The position numbers and the translations under genes are program-made. A stretch of 64,000 nucleotides of DNA from Limnohabitans sp. TEGF004 (GTDB taxonomy: Bacteria; Pseudomonadota; Gammaproteobacteria; Burkholderiales; Burkholderiaceae_C): contig NZ_AP027056.1 of assembly GCF_027924965.1 (NCBI RefSeq), positions 2,046,001 to 2,110,000 of the forward strand, read 5' to 3'. The notes under the pieces are model-generated. The model saw nothing but the letters and a program-made list of their open reading frames with translations, did not search any database and was not told the DNA's origin. This document shows, piece by piece, positions 24,992 through 33,460 of this stretch. The number at the start of each line of letters is the position of its first letter. Positions within the stretch are counted from its first letter, which is position 1.

Positions 24992-25741
24992 TCAAGCCTG
25001 CGGCATGCACGCGTTGTACGCGCGAACAGTTTCTGTGTAGCCAATCTCTAACGCATCAGCAATCAGGGCGTGGCCAATCGACACCTCTTGGACGCCGGGC
25101 ACGGTGGTGAGAAAGGTGTGAAGGTTGTCACGGTTCAGGTCGTGGCCGGCGTTGATGCCAAGGCCCACAGCCAAAGCAGCTTCGGCAGTGGCTTTGAATG
25201 CAGCCAACACTTCGGTTTGTTTTGGTGTGCCGTAAGTCGAGGCATAGCTCTCGGTGTACAGCTCCACGCGGTCAGCGCCTACGGCTTTGGCCGCGGCCAT
25301 CGCTTCAGGGATGGGGTCCATGAACAAGCTCACGCGCGCACCCAAAGCTTTGGCTTCGTCAATGAGCGGCTTCAAGCGCTCGGCATCTTGCGGAAAGGTC
25401 CAGCCATGGTCGCTGGTGAATTGGCCTTCGCTATCGGGCACAAAGGTCACTTGATGGGGGCGCACTTGGCGCACAAAGTCCATCAGGTTGTGAAACGGGT
25501 TGCCTTCAATGTTGAACTCGCGGTCGGGCCAAGCTTTCAACAAAGCCGCCAAGTCATGCACATCACCACCGCGGATGTGTCGCTCGTCAGGACGAGGGTG
25601 CACGGTGATACCCGCAGCGCCCGCCTCTAAGCACAGCGTGGCTGCGCGTGTGACGCTGGGAATACCCAAATGGCGCGTATTGCGCACCAAGGCCACTTTG
25701 TTGAGGTTGACCGACAGGGCTGTTTGTGTGTGTTTGGACAT
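24992..25741 (-). CDS. pdxJ: Pyridoxine 5'-phosphate synthase
   Basis: Encodes 249 residues from MSKHTQ (25741). It condenses 1-deoxyxylulose 5-phosphate and 3-amino-2-oxopropyl phosphate to pyridoxine phosphate. Landmarks: [69 protein letters not shown] and [15 protein letters not shown]. recO ends 8 bp upstream; acpS starts 8 bp downstream. pdxJ-acpS is a long-conserved pair in proteobacteria. Confidence 0.96.
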   Translation of the reverse strand: MSKHTQTALSVNLNKVALVRNTRHLGIPSVTRAATLCLEAGAAGITVHPRPDERHIRGGDVHDLAALLKAWPDREFNIEGNPFHNLMDFVRQVRPHQVTFVPDSEGQFTSDHGWTFPQDAERLKPLIDEAKALGARVSLFMDPIPEAMAAAKAVGADRVELYTESYASTYGTPKQTEVLAAFKATAEAALAVGLGINAGHDLNRDNLHTFLTTVPGVQEVSIGHALIADALEIGYTETVRAYNACMPQA

Positions 25742-25749
25742 TGCGTAAA

Positions 25750-26517
25750 TCAAAGGGATTGCAGGTCAATCATCATCTGCCGTGTGCGCAGTGTTTTGAC
25801 CCCGCAATGGTAGTGCAGCAAGGCCCGTAGCTGGCCCTGCAAGGCGTTGCGTTGCTCTGGGGGCATCTCGGCACACAAACGCAGCGTGGCGGTGAATGGC
25901 GAGTCTGTCGACAAGCTGTCGTGCAGCTGCAGCCACACGCCGCCAGCCAAGCCTGTGCGGTCTTGTGCGTTATGCGTGCGCAAGCCGCCTTCGGCCACCA
26001 GCACATACAAGGCGTCGGGCTGCAAAGGGCTCAGGGTCAAGGTTTGGGCGTTGAGCTCGGGCAAGAAGCCGATGTCGCGCAACAGCAGCAGCTCAAAGGC
26101 GCGCAGCGCGGGGGCAATCGTGCCCTCGTGGCCCGAGGCCAGCACTTGCACCACTTGGCGGTACAGGTCAAACAAACTGGGGTGCGGATCGTCACGCGCC
26201 AGCAGGCGCAACAACAACTCGTTGATGTAGTAGCCCGACAGCAGCGCCTCGCCCGTGGGCATGATGTGGCCGCCGACCCATTCAGCGCCCTTCAAGGTGC
26301 GAATTTCGGCATCGCCCGAATAGCTGACGTACAGCGGCTGCAAGGGCAGCAAGACAGGGCGAAAGTTGGAGCTGGGTTTTTTAGCGCCTTTGGCCACCAA
26401 AGCCACCCGACCAAAGTGGCGGGTGAAGGTTTCCAAAATCAAACTGGACTCGCTCCAGTCGTAGCGGTGCACCACGAACGCGGGCTCGTCCTGAATGCGG
26501 GGAATGCCCCGCGACAT
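25750..26517 (-). CDS. recO: DNA repair protein RecO
   Basis: Encodes 255 residues from MSRGIPRIQ (26517). The OB-fold N-terminus is [36 protein letters not shown], followed by [20 protein letters not shown]. The C-terminal helical part includes [24 protein letters not shown] and ends [18 protein letters not shown]. It loads RecA with RecR. The longer frame to 26568 would overlap era and lacks support. Confidence 0.93.
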   Translation of the reverse strand: MSRGIPRIQDEPAFVVHRYDWSESSLILETFTRHFGRVALVAKGAKKPSSNFRPVLLPLQPLYVSYSGDAEIRTLKGAEWVGGHIMPTGEALLSGYYINELLLRLLARDDPHPSLFDLYRQVVQVLASGHEGTIAPALRAFELLLLRDIGFLPELNAQTLTLSPLQPDALYVLVAEGGLRTHNAQDRTGLAGGVWLQLHDSLSTDSPFTATLRLCAEMPPEQRNALQGQLRALLHYHCGVKTLRTRQMMIDLQSL

Positions 26518-26533
26518 CGTGAAGGTGCTGGAT

Positions 26534-27541
26534 TTACTCGTAGCCAAAGCTACGCACCCGCGCTGCATCGTCGGCCCAACCCGAGCGCACTTTGACCCAC
26601 AGCTCTAAGAACACTTTGGCGTCGTAGAGTTTTTCTAGCTCGGTGCGGGCTTCCATGCCCATGCGCTTCAAGCGCTCGCCTTTGTCGCCAATGACCATGG
26701 CTTTGTGGCCATCGCGCTCGACCACGATGGTGGCCGCAATGCGCACCAAGCGCTTGACACCTTTGGTCTTGCCCTTTTCTTCTTCGAACTTGTCAATGAT
26801 GACGGTCGAGGTATAGGGCAATTCGTCACCGGTGAGGCGGAACAACTTCTCGCGCACCATTTCGGCGGCCATGAATTTTTCGCTGCGGTCGGTCAGCTCG
26901 TCAGCGGCATACATCCACGCTTGCTCGGGCAGGTACTTTTCGCAAATGCCTAAGAGGCGCTGCACGTCTTTTTCGTTCTTGGCCGACATGGGCACGATTT
27001 CGGCGAAGGGGTGACGCTCTTGCATGGCTTGCAGCCACAGCATGATGTCGGCACGATTTTTCATCGTGTCGAGTTTGTTGGCAATCAACAGGGTGGGAAT
27101 GCCTTTGGCCAGCAGCGACAGCACGCGCTCGTCGGCGGGTGTGAAGCTACCTGCCTCGACCACCAAGACCACCAAGTCCACATCGCCCACCGCACCTTGG
27201 ACGGTTTTGTTGAGCGACTTGTTCAGGGCGTTGCCGTGAATGGTTTGAAAACCAGGCGTGTCCACAAACACAAACTGCGACGCGCCTTCGGTGTGCATGC
27301 CCGTGATACGGTGGCGCGTGGTTTGTGCCTTGCGTGAGGTGATGCTGATTTTTTGACCGACCAAGGCGTTGAGCAAGGTCGACTTGCCCACGTTGGGTTT
27401 GCCCACGATGGCGATCAGGCCACAGCGTTGGTCAGCCGGAGCCACCGCCGCTTGGCTGGCCACCACACGGTTGCCTTTGCTGGCGGCCAGCATGGCGTCG
27501 ATGTCTTGGAGGGATTGTTCGTTGTTTGGAGTGGTCGCCAT
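26534..27541 (-). CDS. era: GTPase Era
   Basis: Encodes 335 residues. It is a ribosome-assembly GTPase binding the 3' end of 16S rRNA. G1 is [18 protein letters not shown]2 around [12 protein letters not shown]3 VDTPGFQ, G4 NKLD, and the C-terminal KH domain contains [22 protein letters not shown]. An N-terminal extension of ~40 residues before the G domain is Ala/Gln-rich. era start and rnc stop share one base (TAATG). Confidence 0.97.
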   Translation of the reverse strand: MATTPNNEQSLQDIDAMLAASKGNRVVASQAAVAPADQRCGLIAIVGKPNVGKSTLLNALVGQKISITSRKAQTTRHRITGMHTEGASQFVFVDTPGFQTIHGNALNKSLNKTVQGAVGDVDLVVLVVEAGSFTPADERVLSLLAKGIPTLLIANKLDTMKNRADIMLWLQAMQERHPFAEIVPMSAKNEKDVQRLLGICEKYLPEQAWMYAADELTDRSEKFMAAEMVREKLFRLTGDELPYTSTVIIDKFEEEKGKTKGVKRLVRIAATIVVERDGHKAMVIGDKGERLKRMGMEARTELEKLYDAKVFLELWVKVRSGWADDAARVRSFGYE

Positions 27542-28266
27542 TATTTGAGCCCGTTGTCTTTAATCACTTGGAGCATGGCTGCTGCGGCGGCTTGCTCTCC
27601 TGCGCGGCGCGAGCCGCCAATGCCACGCTCGCAGCGGGCTAGTTCTGGAACTTCACATTCCACATCAAACGTTTGTTTGTGCGCGGCGCCTAAGGTGCCG
27701 ACCACACGGTAAATGGGCAACTTGAACTTGCGTGCTTGCAGCCATTCTTGTAATTCAGTTTTGGCGTCTTTGCCCACGGCTTGCATGTCGGGGTTGATTT
27801 CCACCTTGGCAAAGATGCGTTGCACCAAAGCGTCTGCGGCCACGTAACCTGCGTCGAGGTACACCGCACCCAATACAGCTTCGAGGGCATCGGCCAAGAT
27901 GGAGGGGCGCTTTTGGCCACCTGAGTTCATCTCGCCCTCGCCCAAGCGCAGGATGCCAGATAAGCCCAGTTCAACTGCCAAGTGATGCAAGGTGTCTTGC
28001 TTGACCAAGTTGGCGCGCACGCGGGACAGATCACCTTCGGGCAAAGTGCCGAGCTGCTTGTAGAGCATATTGGCCACGGCCAAGTTGAGCACCGAGTCGC
28101 CTAAAAACTCCAAGCGTTCATAGTGGTCAGAGCTGAAGCTGCGGTGCGTCAACGCCTGCGTGAGCAACGCAGGGTTTTGAAAGGTGTACTCCAAGCGCGC
28201 TTGAAGCGTCTCAAGGATTTGTTGTTGAGACAGGCTGGGTCGGTCTGAGCGTGAGCGTGATGTCAT
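27541..28266 (-). CDS. rnc: Ribonuclease III
   Basis: Encodes 241 residues from MTSRSR (28266), whose ATGA overlaps the lepB stop. It processes rRNA precursors and double-stranded RNA. The endonuclease signature is [20 protein letters not shown], with the second acidic site in [19 protein letters not shown]. The C-terminal dsRNA-binding domain runs from [20 protein letters not shown] to [18 protein letters not shown]. It is translationally coupled to lepB and era. Confidence 0.97.
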   Translation of the reverse strand: MTSRSRSDRPSLSQQQILETLQARLEYTFQNPALLTQALTHRSFSSDHYERLEFLGDSVLNLAVANMLYKQLGTLPEGDLSRVRANLVKQDTLHHLAVELGLSGILRLGEGEMNSGGQKRPSILADALEAVLGAVYLDAGYVAADALVQRIFAKVEINPDMQAVGKDAKTELQEWLQARKFKLPIYRVVGTLGAAHKQTFDVECEVPELARCERGIGGSRRAGEQAAAAAMLQVIKDNGLK

Positions 28267-29258
28267 TGAAATGCGCCGATGCGCGAGAGGCTGCCAAAGT
28301 TCATCCAAACAAAGAAGGCTTTGCCCACGATGTTTTTCTCTGGCACGAAGCCCCAGTAGCGCGAGTCGAGTGAGTTGTCGCGGTTGTCACCCATCATGAA
28401 GTAGTGGCCTGCGGGTACTTTGCAGGTCACACCTTCGACGGTGTAGTGGCAGTTATCTTTGAATGCAAAGTCTTCCGCACCCGGAATGAACGAAGGACGG
28501 TCCTTGTCGTTCAGCAGGTTGTGGATGCGCATGTCCTTCATCTCAGAAGGCTTGGAGCCCACAGGCAGCTTTTCTTCAAACTGCGTGATGTAGCGCATGC
28601 TGTCTTGCTCAAAGAAATCAGCACGCGGTGCTTTGGTGACGGGCTGGCCGTTGATGGTGAGCTGCTTGTTGAGGTAAGCCACTTCGTCGCCGGGCACGCC
28701 AATGACACGCTTGATGTAGTCCAAGCTAGGCTTGGGTGGGTAACGAAACACCATCACATCGCCGCGCTGCACAGGGTTGCCATCGGTCAGCTTGGTGTTG
28801 AGCACAGGCAAGCGCACGCCGTAATGAAACTTGTTGACCAAAATCAGGTCGCCCACATGCAAGGTGGGAATCATCGAACCGGATGGGATTTTGAAAGGCT
28901 CAAATAGAAACGAGCGCAACACAAACACCACAGCGATGACGGGGAACAACCCTGCTGTCCAATCCAGCCACCAAGGCTGCATGTACAGACGCTCTTTGGC
29001 TTCGGTCACGTTCACATCGGTTTGGGTGATGCCTTGGGCATGCAACTCGGCGGTGCGTTTGTCGGCTTGGGCTTGCAGGGCATCAGCAGCAGCTTTGCGC
29101 TGGGGCAAGAAGTAGAACTGCTCAGCCAACCAGTAAATACCAGTGACAACTGTGGCCATGAACATGAGCAAGGCAAAGTTGCCTTCGATCATGCCCAGAT
29201 ACCAAGAACCAGCGTAGCCCACTAAGGCTGCCAGTACGAATGCGGTCAACGTAGCCAT
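28263..29258 (-). CDS. lepB: Signal peptidase I
   Basis: Encodes 331 residues. Two N-terminal hydrophobic segments (TAFVLAALVGYAGSWYLG and ALLMFMATVVTGIYWLA) are followed by a third near LFPVIAVVFVLRSFLF. The catalytic serine is Ser128 in FKIPSGSMIPTL and the general-base lysine is in DYIKRVIGVPGDEV. Later boxes YFMMGDNRDNSLDSRYWGFV complete the family set. It removes signal peptides on the outer face of the inner membrane. The gene shares one base with the lepA stop. Confidence 0.97.
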   Translation of the reverse strand: MATLTAFVLAALVGYAGSWYLGMIEGNFALLMFMATVVTGIYWLAEQFYFLPQRKAAADALQAQADKRTAELHAQGITQTDVNVTEAKERLYMQPWWLDWTAGLFPVIAVVFVLRSFLFEPFKIPSGSMIPTLHVGDLILVNKFHYGVRLPVLNTKLTDGNPVQRGDVMVFRYPPKPSLDYIKRVIGVPGDEVAYLNKQLTINGQPVTKAPRADFFEQDSMRYITQFEEKLPVGSKPSEMKDMRIHNLLNDKDRPSFIPGAEDFAFKDNCHYTVEGVTCKVPAGHYFMMGDNRDNSLDSRYWGFVPEKNIVGKAFFVWMNFGSLSRIGAFQ

Positions 29259-31066
29259 TAATCCTCCACCTGCAAGATGGCCAAGAAGGCTTCTTGCGGA
29301 ACTTCCACCGAACCAATTTGCTTCATGCGCTTCTTACCTGCTTTTTGCTTCTCAAGCAGCTTGCGTTTGCGGCTGATGTCGCCGCCGTAGCATTTTGCCA
29401 GCACGTTTTTGCGCAAAGCCTTGATACTTTCACGCGCAATGATGTTGGAGCCAATGGCGGCTTGAATCGCCACGTCAAACATTTGACGGCTGATGATCTC
29501 GCGCATCTTGGCCACCACAGCACGGCCACGGTAAGTGGCTTGTGTGCGGTGCACGATGATGGACAAGGCATCGACCTTCTCGCCGTTGAGCAAGATGTCG
29601 ACCTTCACCACGTCAGAGGCGCGGTACTCTTTGAATTCATAGTCCATCGAGGCATAGCCGCGCGAGACTGATTTGAGCTTGTCAAAGAAGTCGAGAACGA
29701 TTTCGCCCAAAGGCATCTCGTACGTCAACATCACTTGGCGACCGTGGTACGCCATGTTCATTTGCACGCCGCGCTTTTGGTTGGCCAGTGTCATCACTGC
29801 GCCCACATAGTCTTGCGGCATGTACAAATGCACCGTCACGATGGGCTCACGAATTTCGTGCAACTTGCCTTGATCCGGCATCTTGGCGGGGTTCTCCACC
29901 ATGACCACTTCGCCGTCAGGCATCTTCACTTCATACACCACGCTGGGTGCGGTGGTGATCAGGTCTTGGTCAAACTCACGCTCTAAGCGCTCTTGCACGA
30001 TTTCCATGTGCAACAGGCCCAAGAAACCGCAGCGGAAACCAAAGCCCAGCGCTTGCGACACTTCTGGCTCGTATTGCAATGAGGCATCGTTGAGCTTGAG
30101 CTTTTCCAGCGCGTCGCGCAGGCCGTCGTATTGGTTGGCTTCGGTGGGGTACAGACCCGCGAACACCTGAGGTTGAATTTCTTTAAAACCAGGCAAGGCT
30201 TGCTCGGCAGGGCCTAAGTTATTTGGCAACTTCTTTTCCAAGGTGATGGTGTCACCCACCTTGGCGGCTTGCAGCTCTTTGATACCCGCAATGATGTAGC
30301 CCACTTGGCCGGCTTCGAGCGACTGACGTGGCTCGTTGGCGGGGGTGAACACACCGAGGTTGTCGGCGTTGTAGACGGCCTCGGTGGCCATCATCTTGAA
30401 ACGTTCGCCCTTGCCCAAACGGCCATCGACCACACGCACCAACATCACCACGCCCACGTAACTGTCAAACCAGCTGTCGATGATCATGGCGCGCAGTGGC
30501 GCGTCTTTGTTACCTTGCGGTGGCGGCATTTTGGCGACCACGGCTTCTAAGATTTCATCAATGCCCAAACCTGTTTTGGCTGAGCATGGAATGGCGTCGG
30601 TGGCATCAATGCCAATGACGTCTTCAATTTCTGCTTTCGCGTTGTCTGGATCTGCGTTGGGCAAATCCATTTTATTGAGCACGGGGACCACCTCCACACC
30701 GAGGTCGAGTGCGGTGTAGCAGTTGGCCACCGTTTGTGCTTCCACACCTTGTGAAGCATCGACGACAAGCAACGCGCCTTCGCATGCAGAGAGTGATCGC
30801 GACACTTCATAAGAGAAGTCAACGTGACCCGGTGTGTCGATCAAATTCAGGTTGTAAATCTGACCGTCTTTCGCTTTGTATTGCAGTGCAGCGGTCTGCG
30901 CTTTGATAGTTATCCCACGCTCTTTTTCGATGTCCATCGAGTCAAGAACTTGCGCGGACATGTCGCGTTCTTCAAGCCCGCCGCAACGCTGAATCAAACG
31001 ATCTGCCAACGTAGATTTGCCGTGATCGATGTGGGCAATGATTGAGAAGTTTCTGATGTTGTTCAT
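29258..31066 (-). CDS. lepA: Elongation factor 4 (LepA)
   Basis: Encodes 602 residues from MNNIRN (31066). It is a ribosome-associated GTPase (back-translocase/EF4). G-domain motifs: [17 protein letters not shown], the switch [28 protein letters not shown] and [10 protein letters not shown]. The C-terminal domain ends [18 protein letters not shown]. The start at 31066 gives the usual beginning; four extra residues would come from a Met at 31078. A minus-strand terminator lies at 31113-31143 just ahead, so lepA starts a new transcription unit. Confidence 0.97.
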   Translation of the reverse strand: MNNIRNFSIIAHIDHGKSTLADRLIQRCGGLEERDMSAQVLDSMDIEKERGITIKAQTAALQYKAKDGQIYNLNLIDTPGHVDFSYEVSRSLSACEGALLVVDASQGVEAQTVANCYTALDLGVEVVPVLNKMDLPNADPDNAKAEIEDVIGIDATDAIPCSAKTGLGIDEILEAVVAKMPPPQGNKDAPLRAMIIDSWFDSYVGVVMLVRVVDGRLGKGERFKMMATEAVYNADNLGVFTPANEPRQSLEAGQVGYIIAGIKELQAAKVGDTITLEKKLPNNLGPAEQALPGFKEIQPQVFAGLYPTEANQYDGLRDALEKLKLNDASLQYEPEVSQALGFGFRCGFLGLLHMEIVQERLEREFDQDLITTAPSVVYEVKMPDGEVVMVENPAKMPDQGKLHEIREPIVTVHLYMPQDYVGAVMTLANQKRGVQMNMAYHGRQVMLTYEMPLGEIVLDFFDKLKSVSRGYASMDYEFKEYRASDVVKVDILLNGEKVDALSIIVHRTQATYRGRAVVAKMREIISRQMFDVAIQAAIGSNIIARESIKALRKNVLAKCYGGDISRKRKLLEKQKAGKKRMKQIGSVEVPQEAFLAILQVED

Positions 31067-31112
31067 CAACGGGAACACTTAAGTGATTGAATTCAAAGGG
31101 AGATACGCCAAG

Positions 31113-31143
31113 AAAAAAGGGCGCGTCATGTGCTGACGCGCCC
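31113..31143 (-). terminator. Intrinsic terminator ahead of lepA
   Basis: Read on the minus strand: perfect 10-bp stem GGGCGCGTCA / TGACGCGCCC (31143-31134 and 31128-31119), 5-nt loop, then TTTTTT. It ends transcription arriving from the mucD side 47 bp before the lepA start. Confidence 0.88.
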
Positions 31144-31258
31144 AGAACCAACAAGCAATGGCAACTGCATAAGTCGGGAGTTCATTGTAGGCAAAAACCC
31201 CAAATTGCACAGCGGTCTCAACATGACCGTGGCCTCGTTGCGGGTTCGCAACATGAAT

Positions 31259-31267
31259 TTATCCACA
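31259..31267 (+). other. Consensus DnaA box TTATCCACA
   Basis: Exact 9-mer match to the high-affinity DnaA box in the mucD-lepA gap. No further perfect box was seen within the gap, only TGTGG-containing relatives, so an origin is unlikely; a regulatory or titration site is possible. Confidence 0.5.
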
Positions 31268-31369
31268 ACTTATTAACATTTTGACAAAGGGGTTTTTGGA
31301 CAACTTGTGGGTGATCTGTGGAGCACCTGTGGAGTCTGTCAACCAATCCCGTATCGTGGAGTTTTGGGC

Positions 31370-31385
31370 TTGCGATATATCGCAA
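31370..31385. promoter_or_regulatory. 16-bp perfect palindrome, candidate operator
   Basis: TTGCGATATATCGCAA is perfectly self-complementary with no spacer. It sits in the non-coding mucD-lepA gap, away from either gene's start. Such palindromes are typical of dimeric repressor sites; the regulator is unknown. Confidence 0.5.
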
Positions 31386-31459
31386 AAGAGCATTCAGCCC
31401 CTCGATTCTATACAAAAAGGGCTTGAACACATTATTTAAGTTAGCAAGCACCAACTTAA

Positions 31460-31490
31460 AAACTATTTTTCACAACCTCAAAAATAGTTT
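31460..31490 (-). terminator. AT-rich inverted repeat after mucD
   Basis: AAACTATTTTT (31460-31470) and AAAAATAGTTT (31480-31490) are perfect complements with a 9-nt loop, 36 bp after the mucD stop. The stem is almost all A/T, so termination would be weak; it may instead protect the 3' end. Confidence 0.4.
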
Positions 31491-31525
31491 GTGACTCTCA
31501 CCATTCCCGACTTCAGTCTAGGGAC

Positions 31526-33001
31526 TTAACGCGCAGGTCGAATGACTGTGTATTGCGCCCACTCGCCTCGACGAATCAACAGACTCACGGGTTTGCTGCG
31601 GTCCAGCTTGGCTGTCAGGGCTTCAAGGGTTTGCACATTGAGTGTTTCGATGTTAGCCAGCGCCAAAATCACATCGCCCTCTTGAATGCCTGCACGTGAA
31701 GCAGGCTCAGCCACAGCATCCACACGCACACCGCCACGCAGTTTGAGTTCTTTCTTCTGCGCGTCCGTCAGCTCGCCCACTGTCAGACCCAACACCTTGG
31801 TGACGTTACCTGTTTGAGGCTTCTCTGTGGCTGCCGCCTTCTTCAAAGGCTTGTCGGCTTCGAACTCACCCACGGTGATGTACATGTCTTTCACACTGCC
31901 ACGGCGCCACACCTGTATGGCGCTGCGCGTACCTGGCTTGGTGTTGCCCACCATGCGCGGCAAGTCGGTGGACTTTTCGATGGCTTTGCCCTCGAACTTC
32001 AAGATGATGTCGCCGGGCTCTAAGCTCGCTTTCTCCGCAGGCGAGCCCTGCTCTACGCCGCGCACCAAAGCACCTTGGGCTTTGGATAAGCCCAGTGACT
32101 CGGCCACTTCTTTGTTCACTTGGTCAATCTGCACACCCAAACGACCGCGCTGCACTTTGCCAGTGGCACGCAGCTGCTCGCTCACGCGCACAGCTTCGTC
32201 AATCGGAATGGCAAACGAGATGCCCATGAAGCCACCCGAGCGCGAATAAATTTGGCTGTTGATGCCCACCACTTCGCCACGCATGTTAATGAGCGGGCCG
32301 CCCGAGTTGCCGGGGTTGATGGCTACATCAGTTTGGATGAACGGCAAATAGTCGCCCGTGTCGCGTTGCTTGGCACTCACGATGCCTGCAGTGACCGAGT
32401 TATCCAAACCAAAGGGCGAACCAATCGCCATGACCCACTCGCCCACTTTGAGTCGGTTCACATCGCCGATTTTCACGGCGGGCAAGCCAGTGGCATCAAT
32501 CTTGACGACCGCCACATCGGTGCGCTTGTCGGAGCCCACGATGCGGGCTTTGAACTCGCGTTTGTCGGGCAAAGTGACCAACACTTGGTCAGCACCATCA
32601 ACCACGTGTGCATTGGTCATCACAAAGCCATCGGCTGACAAGATGAAGCCCGAACCCACACCTTTGGGCTGCGCCTCTTCAGGCTGGCCACGACGCTGCT
32701 GACGAGGTGTGTTGGGGTTGTTAGGAATAGGCATGGGCACGCCAAAGAAGCGGCGAAAGAACTCTTGCATCTCCGCATCGGGCTCATTGCCTTGCACATC
32801 ACGCACAGCGGTTTTCTCCAAGGTACGGATGTTCACCACTGAAGGCCCAACCTGCTCCACCAACTCGGTGAAATCAGGCAAGCCTTTCACAATCTGCGCA
32901 GCGGCAGGCTGCACCAGAGCCACTTGAAGACCCGTGGCCCATAAAGAGGCGCACAACAAGCCCAGCGAGAGCGAACGTTTCAATACCAATGGTCGTGCCA
33001 T
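31526..33001 (-). CDS. mucD: Do-like periplasmic serine protease (MucD/DegP)
   Basis: Encodes 491 residues from MARPLV (33001), preceded by AAGGA at a good distance. A signal peptide (SLGLLCASLWATGLQVALVQPAAAQ) directs it to the periplasm. Catalytic triad: His in TNAHVVDGADQ, Asp in DKRTDVAVVKID, Ser in INPGNSGGPLIN. Two PDZ domains follow (around GRLGVQIDQVNKEVAESLG and GGVRVDAVAEPASRAGIQEG). It degrades misfolded envelope proteins. In related bacteria it is the last gene of rpoE-rseA-rseB-mucD; here those three genes are missing and it follows the small membrane-protein gene instead. Confidence 0.96.
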   Translation of the reverse strand: MARPLVLKRSLSLGLLCASLWATGLQVALVQPAAAQIVKGLPDFTELVEQVGPSVVNIRTLEKTAVRDVQGNEPDAEMQEFFRRFFGVPMPIPNNPNTPRQQRRGQPEEAQPKGVGSGFILSADGFVMTNAHVVDGADQVLVTLPDKREFKARIVGSDKRTDVAVVKIDATGLPAVKIGDVNRLKVGEWVMAIGSPFGLDNSVTAGIVSAKQRDTGDYLPFIQTDVAINPGNSGGPLINMRGEVVGINSQIYSRSGGFMGISFAIPIDEAVRVSEQLRATGKVQRGRLGVQIDQVNKEVAESLGLSKAQGALVRGVEQGSPAEKASLEPGDIILKFEGKAIEKSTDLPRMVGNTKPGTRSAIQVWRRGSVKDMYITVGEFEADKPLKKAAATEKPQTGNVTKVLGLTVGELTDAQKKELKLRGGVRVDAVAEPASRAGIQEGDVILALANIETLNVQTLEALTAKLDRSKPVSLLIRRGEWAQYTVIRPAR

Positions 33002-33015
33002 GTTTGTTTCCTTCA

Positions 33016-33450
33016 TCACTTATTGGTGCGCTGGTACACAGCGCGACGTAAATCTTGCCAACGGTTGTCTGAGGCTTGCAAGCCCAGCCACAACCAAAGC
33101 GGTTTGGCGTGCAGTGTGTCAGATGCGGGTAGCCAACGTAAAAGCAAGGCTTTTTGCACATCTAGCGCCACATGCACGTCGCCCAAAGCATCTTCAAGAC
33201 CTAAGCCTTGGTCATGCAAACACCAGACCTGACCATCCCAAGTGAGCGTTCCTGCTTGACCCAGCACACGCGATCCCAAAATTAAGCCGAGCGCTGCGGC
33301 GGCAACTGCCAAATACCAAGTTGCAGTCAAACCTTGGTTGAACGCCCAAGCCAACAACACCGCCGACGTCAGCACCATAAAAAACGCATAAAGCCAACGC
33401 TGAAAAGCACAACGCCCCACCGGATATGAAACCGATGGGGCGTTGTGCAT
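33016..33450 (-). CDS. Small inner-membrane protein between fabF and mucD (YgfX-like?)
   Basis: Encodes 144 residues. Two adjacent hydrophobic segments (WLYAFFMVLTSAVLLAWAF and TWYLAVAAAALGLILGSRVLG) are followed by a soluble part with DGQVWCLHDQGLGL and a Trp-rich end LWLWLGLQASDNRWQDLRRAVYQR. The two-helix hairpin plus beta domain resembles YgfX/CptA-type proteins, which in other genomes lie next to sigma-E genes; assignment is tentative. The start at 33450 keeps the N-terminus APSVSYPVGR, but it lies inside the terminator-like hairpin 33407-33448. An internal start at 33378 is possible but would cut the first helix. Confidence 0.75.
   Translation of the reverse strand: MHNAPSVSYPVGRCAFQRWLYAFFMVLTSAVLLAWAFNQGLTATWYLAVAAAALGLILGSRVLGQAGTLTWDGQVWCLHDQGLGLEDALGDVHVALDVQKALLLRWLPASDTLHAKPLWLWLGLQASDNRWQDLRRAVYQRTNK
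33402..33448 (-). terminator. Long hairpin after fabF over the next start codon
   Basis: Perfect 13-bp inverted repeat GCACAACGCCCCA (33407-33419) / TGGGGCGTTGTGC (33436-33448), loop 16 nt. On the minus strand it is followed by TTTTC, so it should terminate transcripts coming from fabF. It overlaps the ATG and first codons of the 144-residue gene. Confidence 0.7.
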
Positions 33451-33460
33451 GGCGAAAGCC

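Larger units (their letters stand above)
31067..31525. other. 459-bp gap between mucD and lepA
   Basis: No convincing protein gene: short frames here have no recognisable content. It holds, from the mucD side, an AT-rich inverted repeat (31460-31490), a 16-bp perfect palindrome (31370-31385), several CTGTGGAG-like repeats (31316-31336), a DnaA box (31259-31267) and a minus-strand terminator (31113-31143). The lepA promoter must lie downstream of that terminator or overlap it. Confidence 0.6.

Noticed and set aside
31259..31267. Replication origin at the DnaA box
   Set aside because: Only one perfect box, no dnaA/dnaN/gidA genes and no AT-rich unwinding cluster beyond the box.
31218..31454. 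78-residue minus-strand frame in the mucD-lepA gap
   Set aside because: No recognisable content, no ribosome-binding site, and it spans the palindrome and the DnaA box; better read as non-coding.
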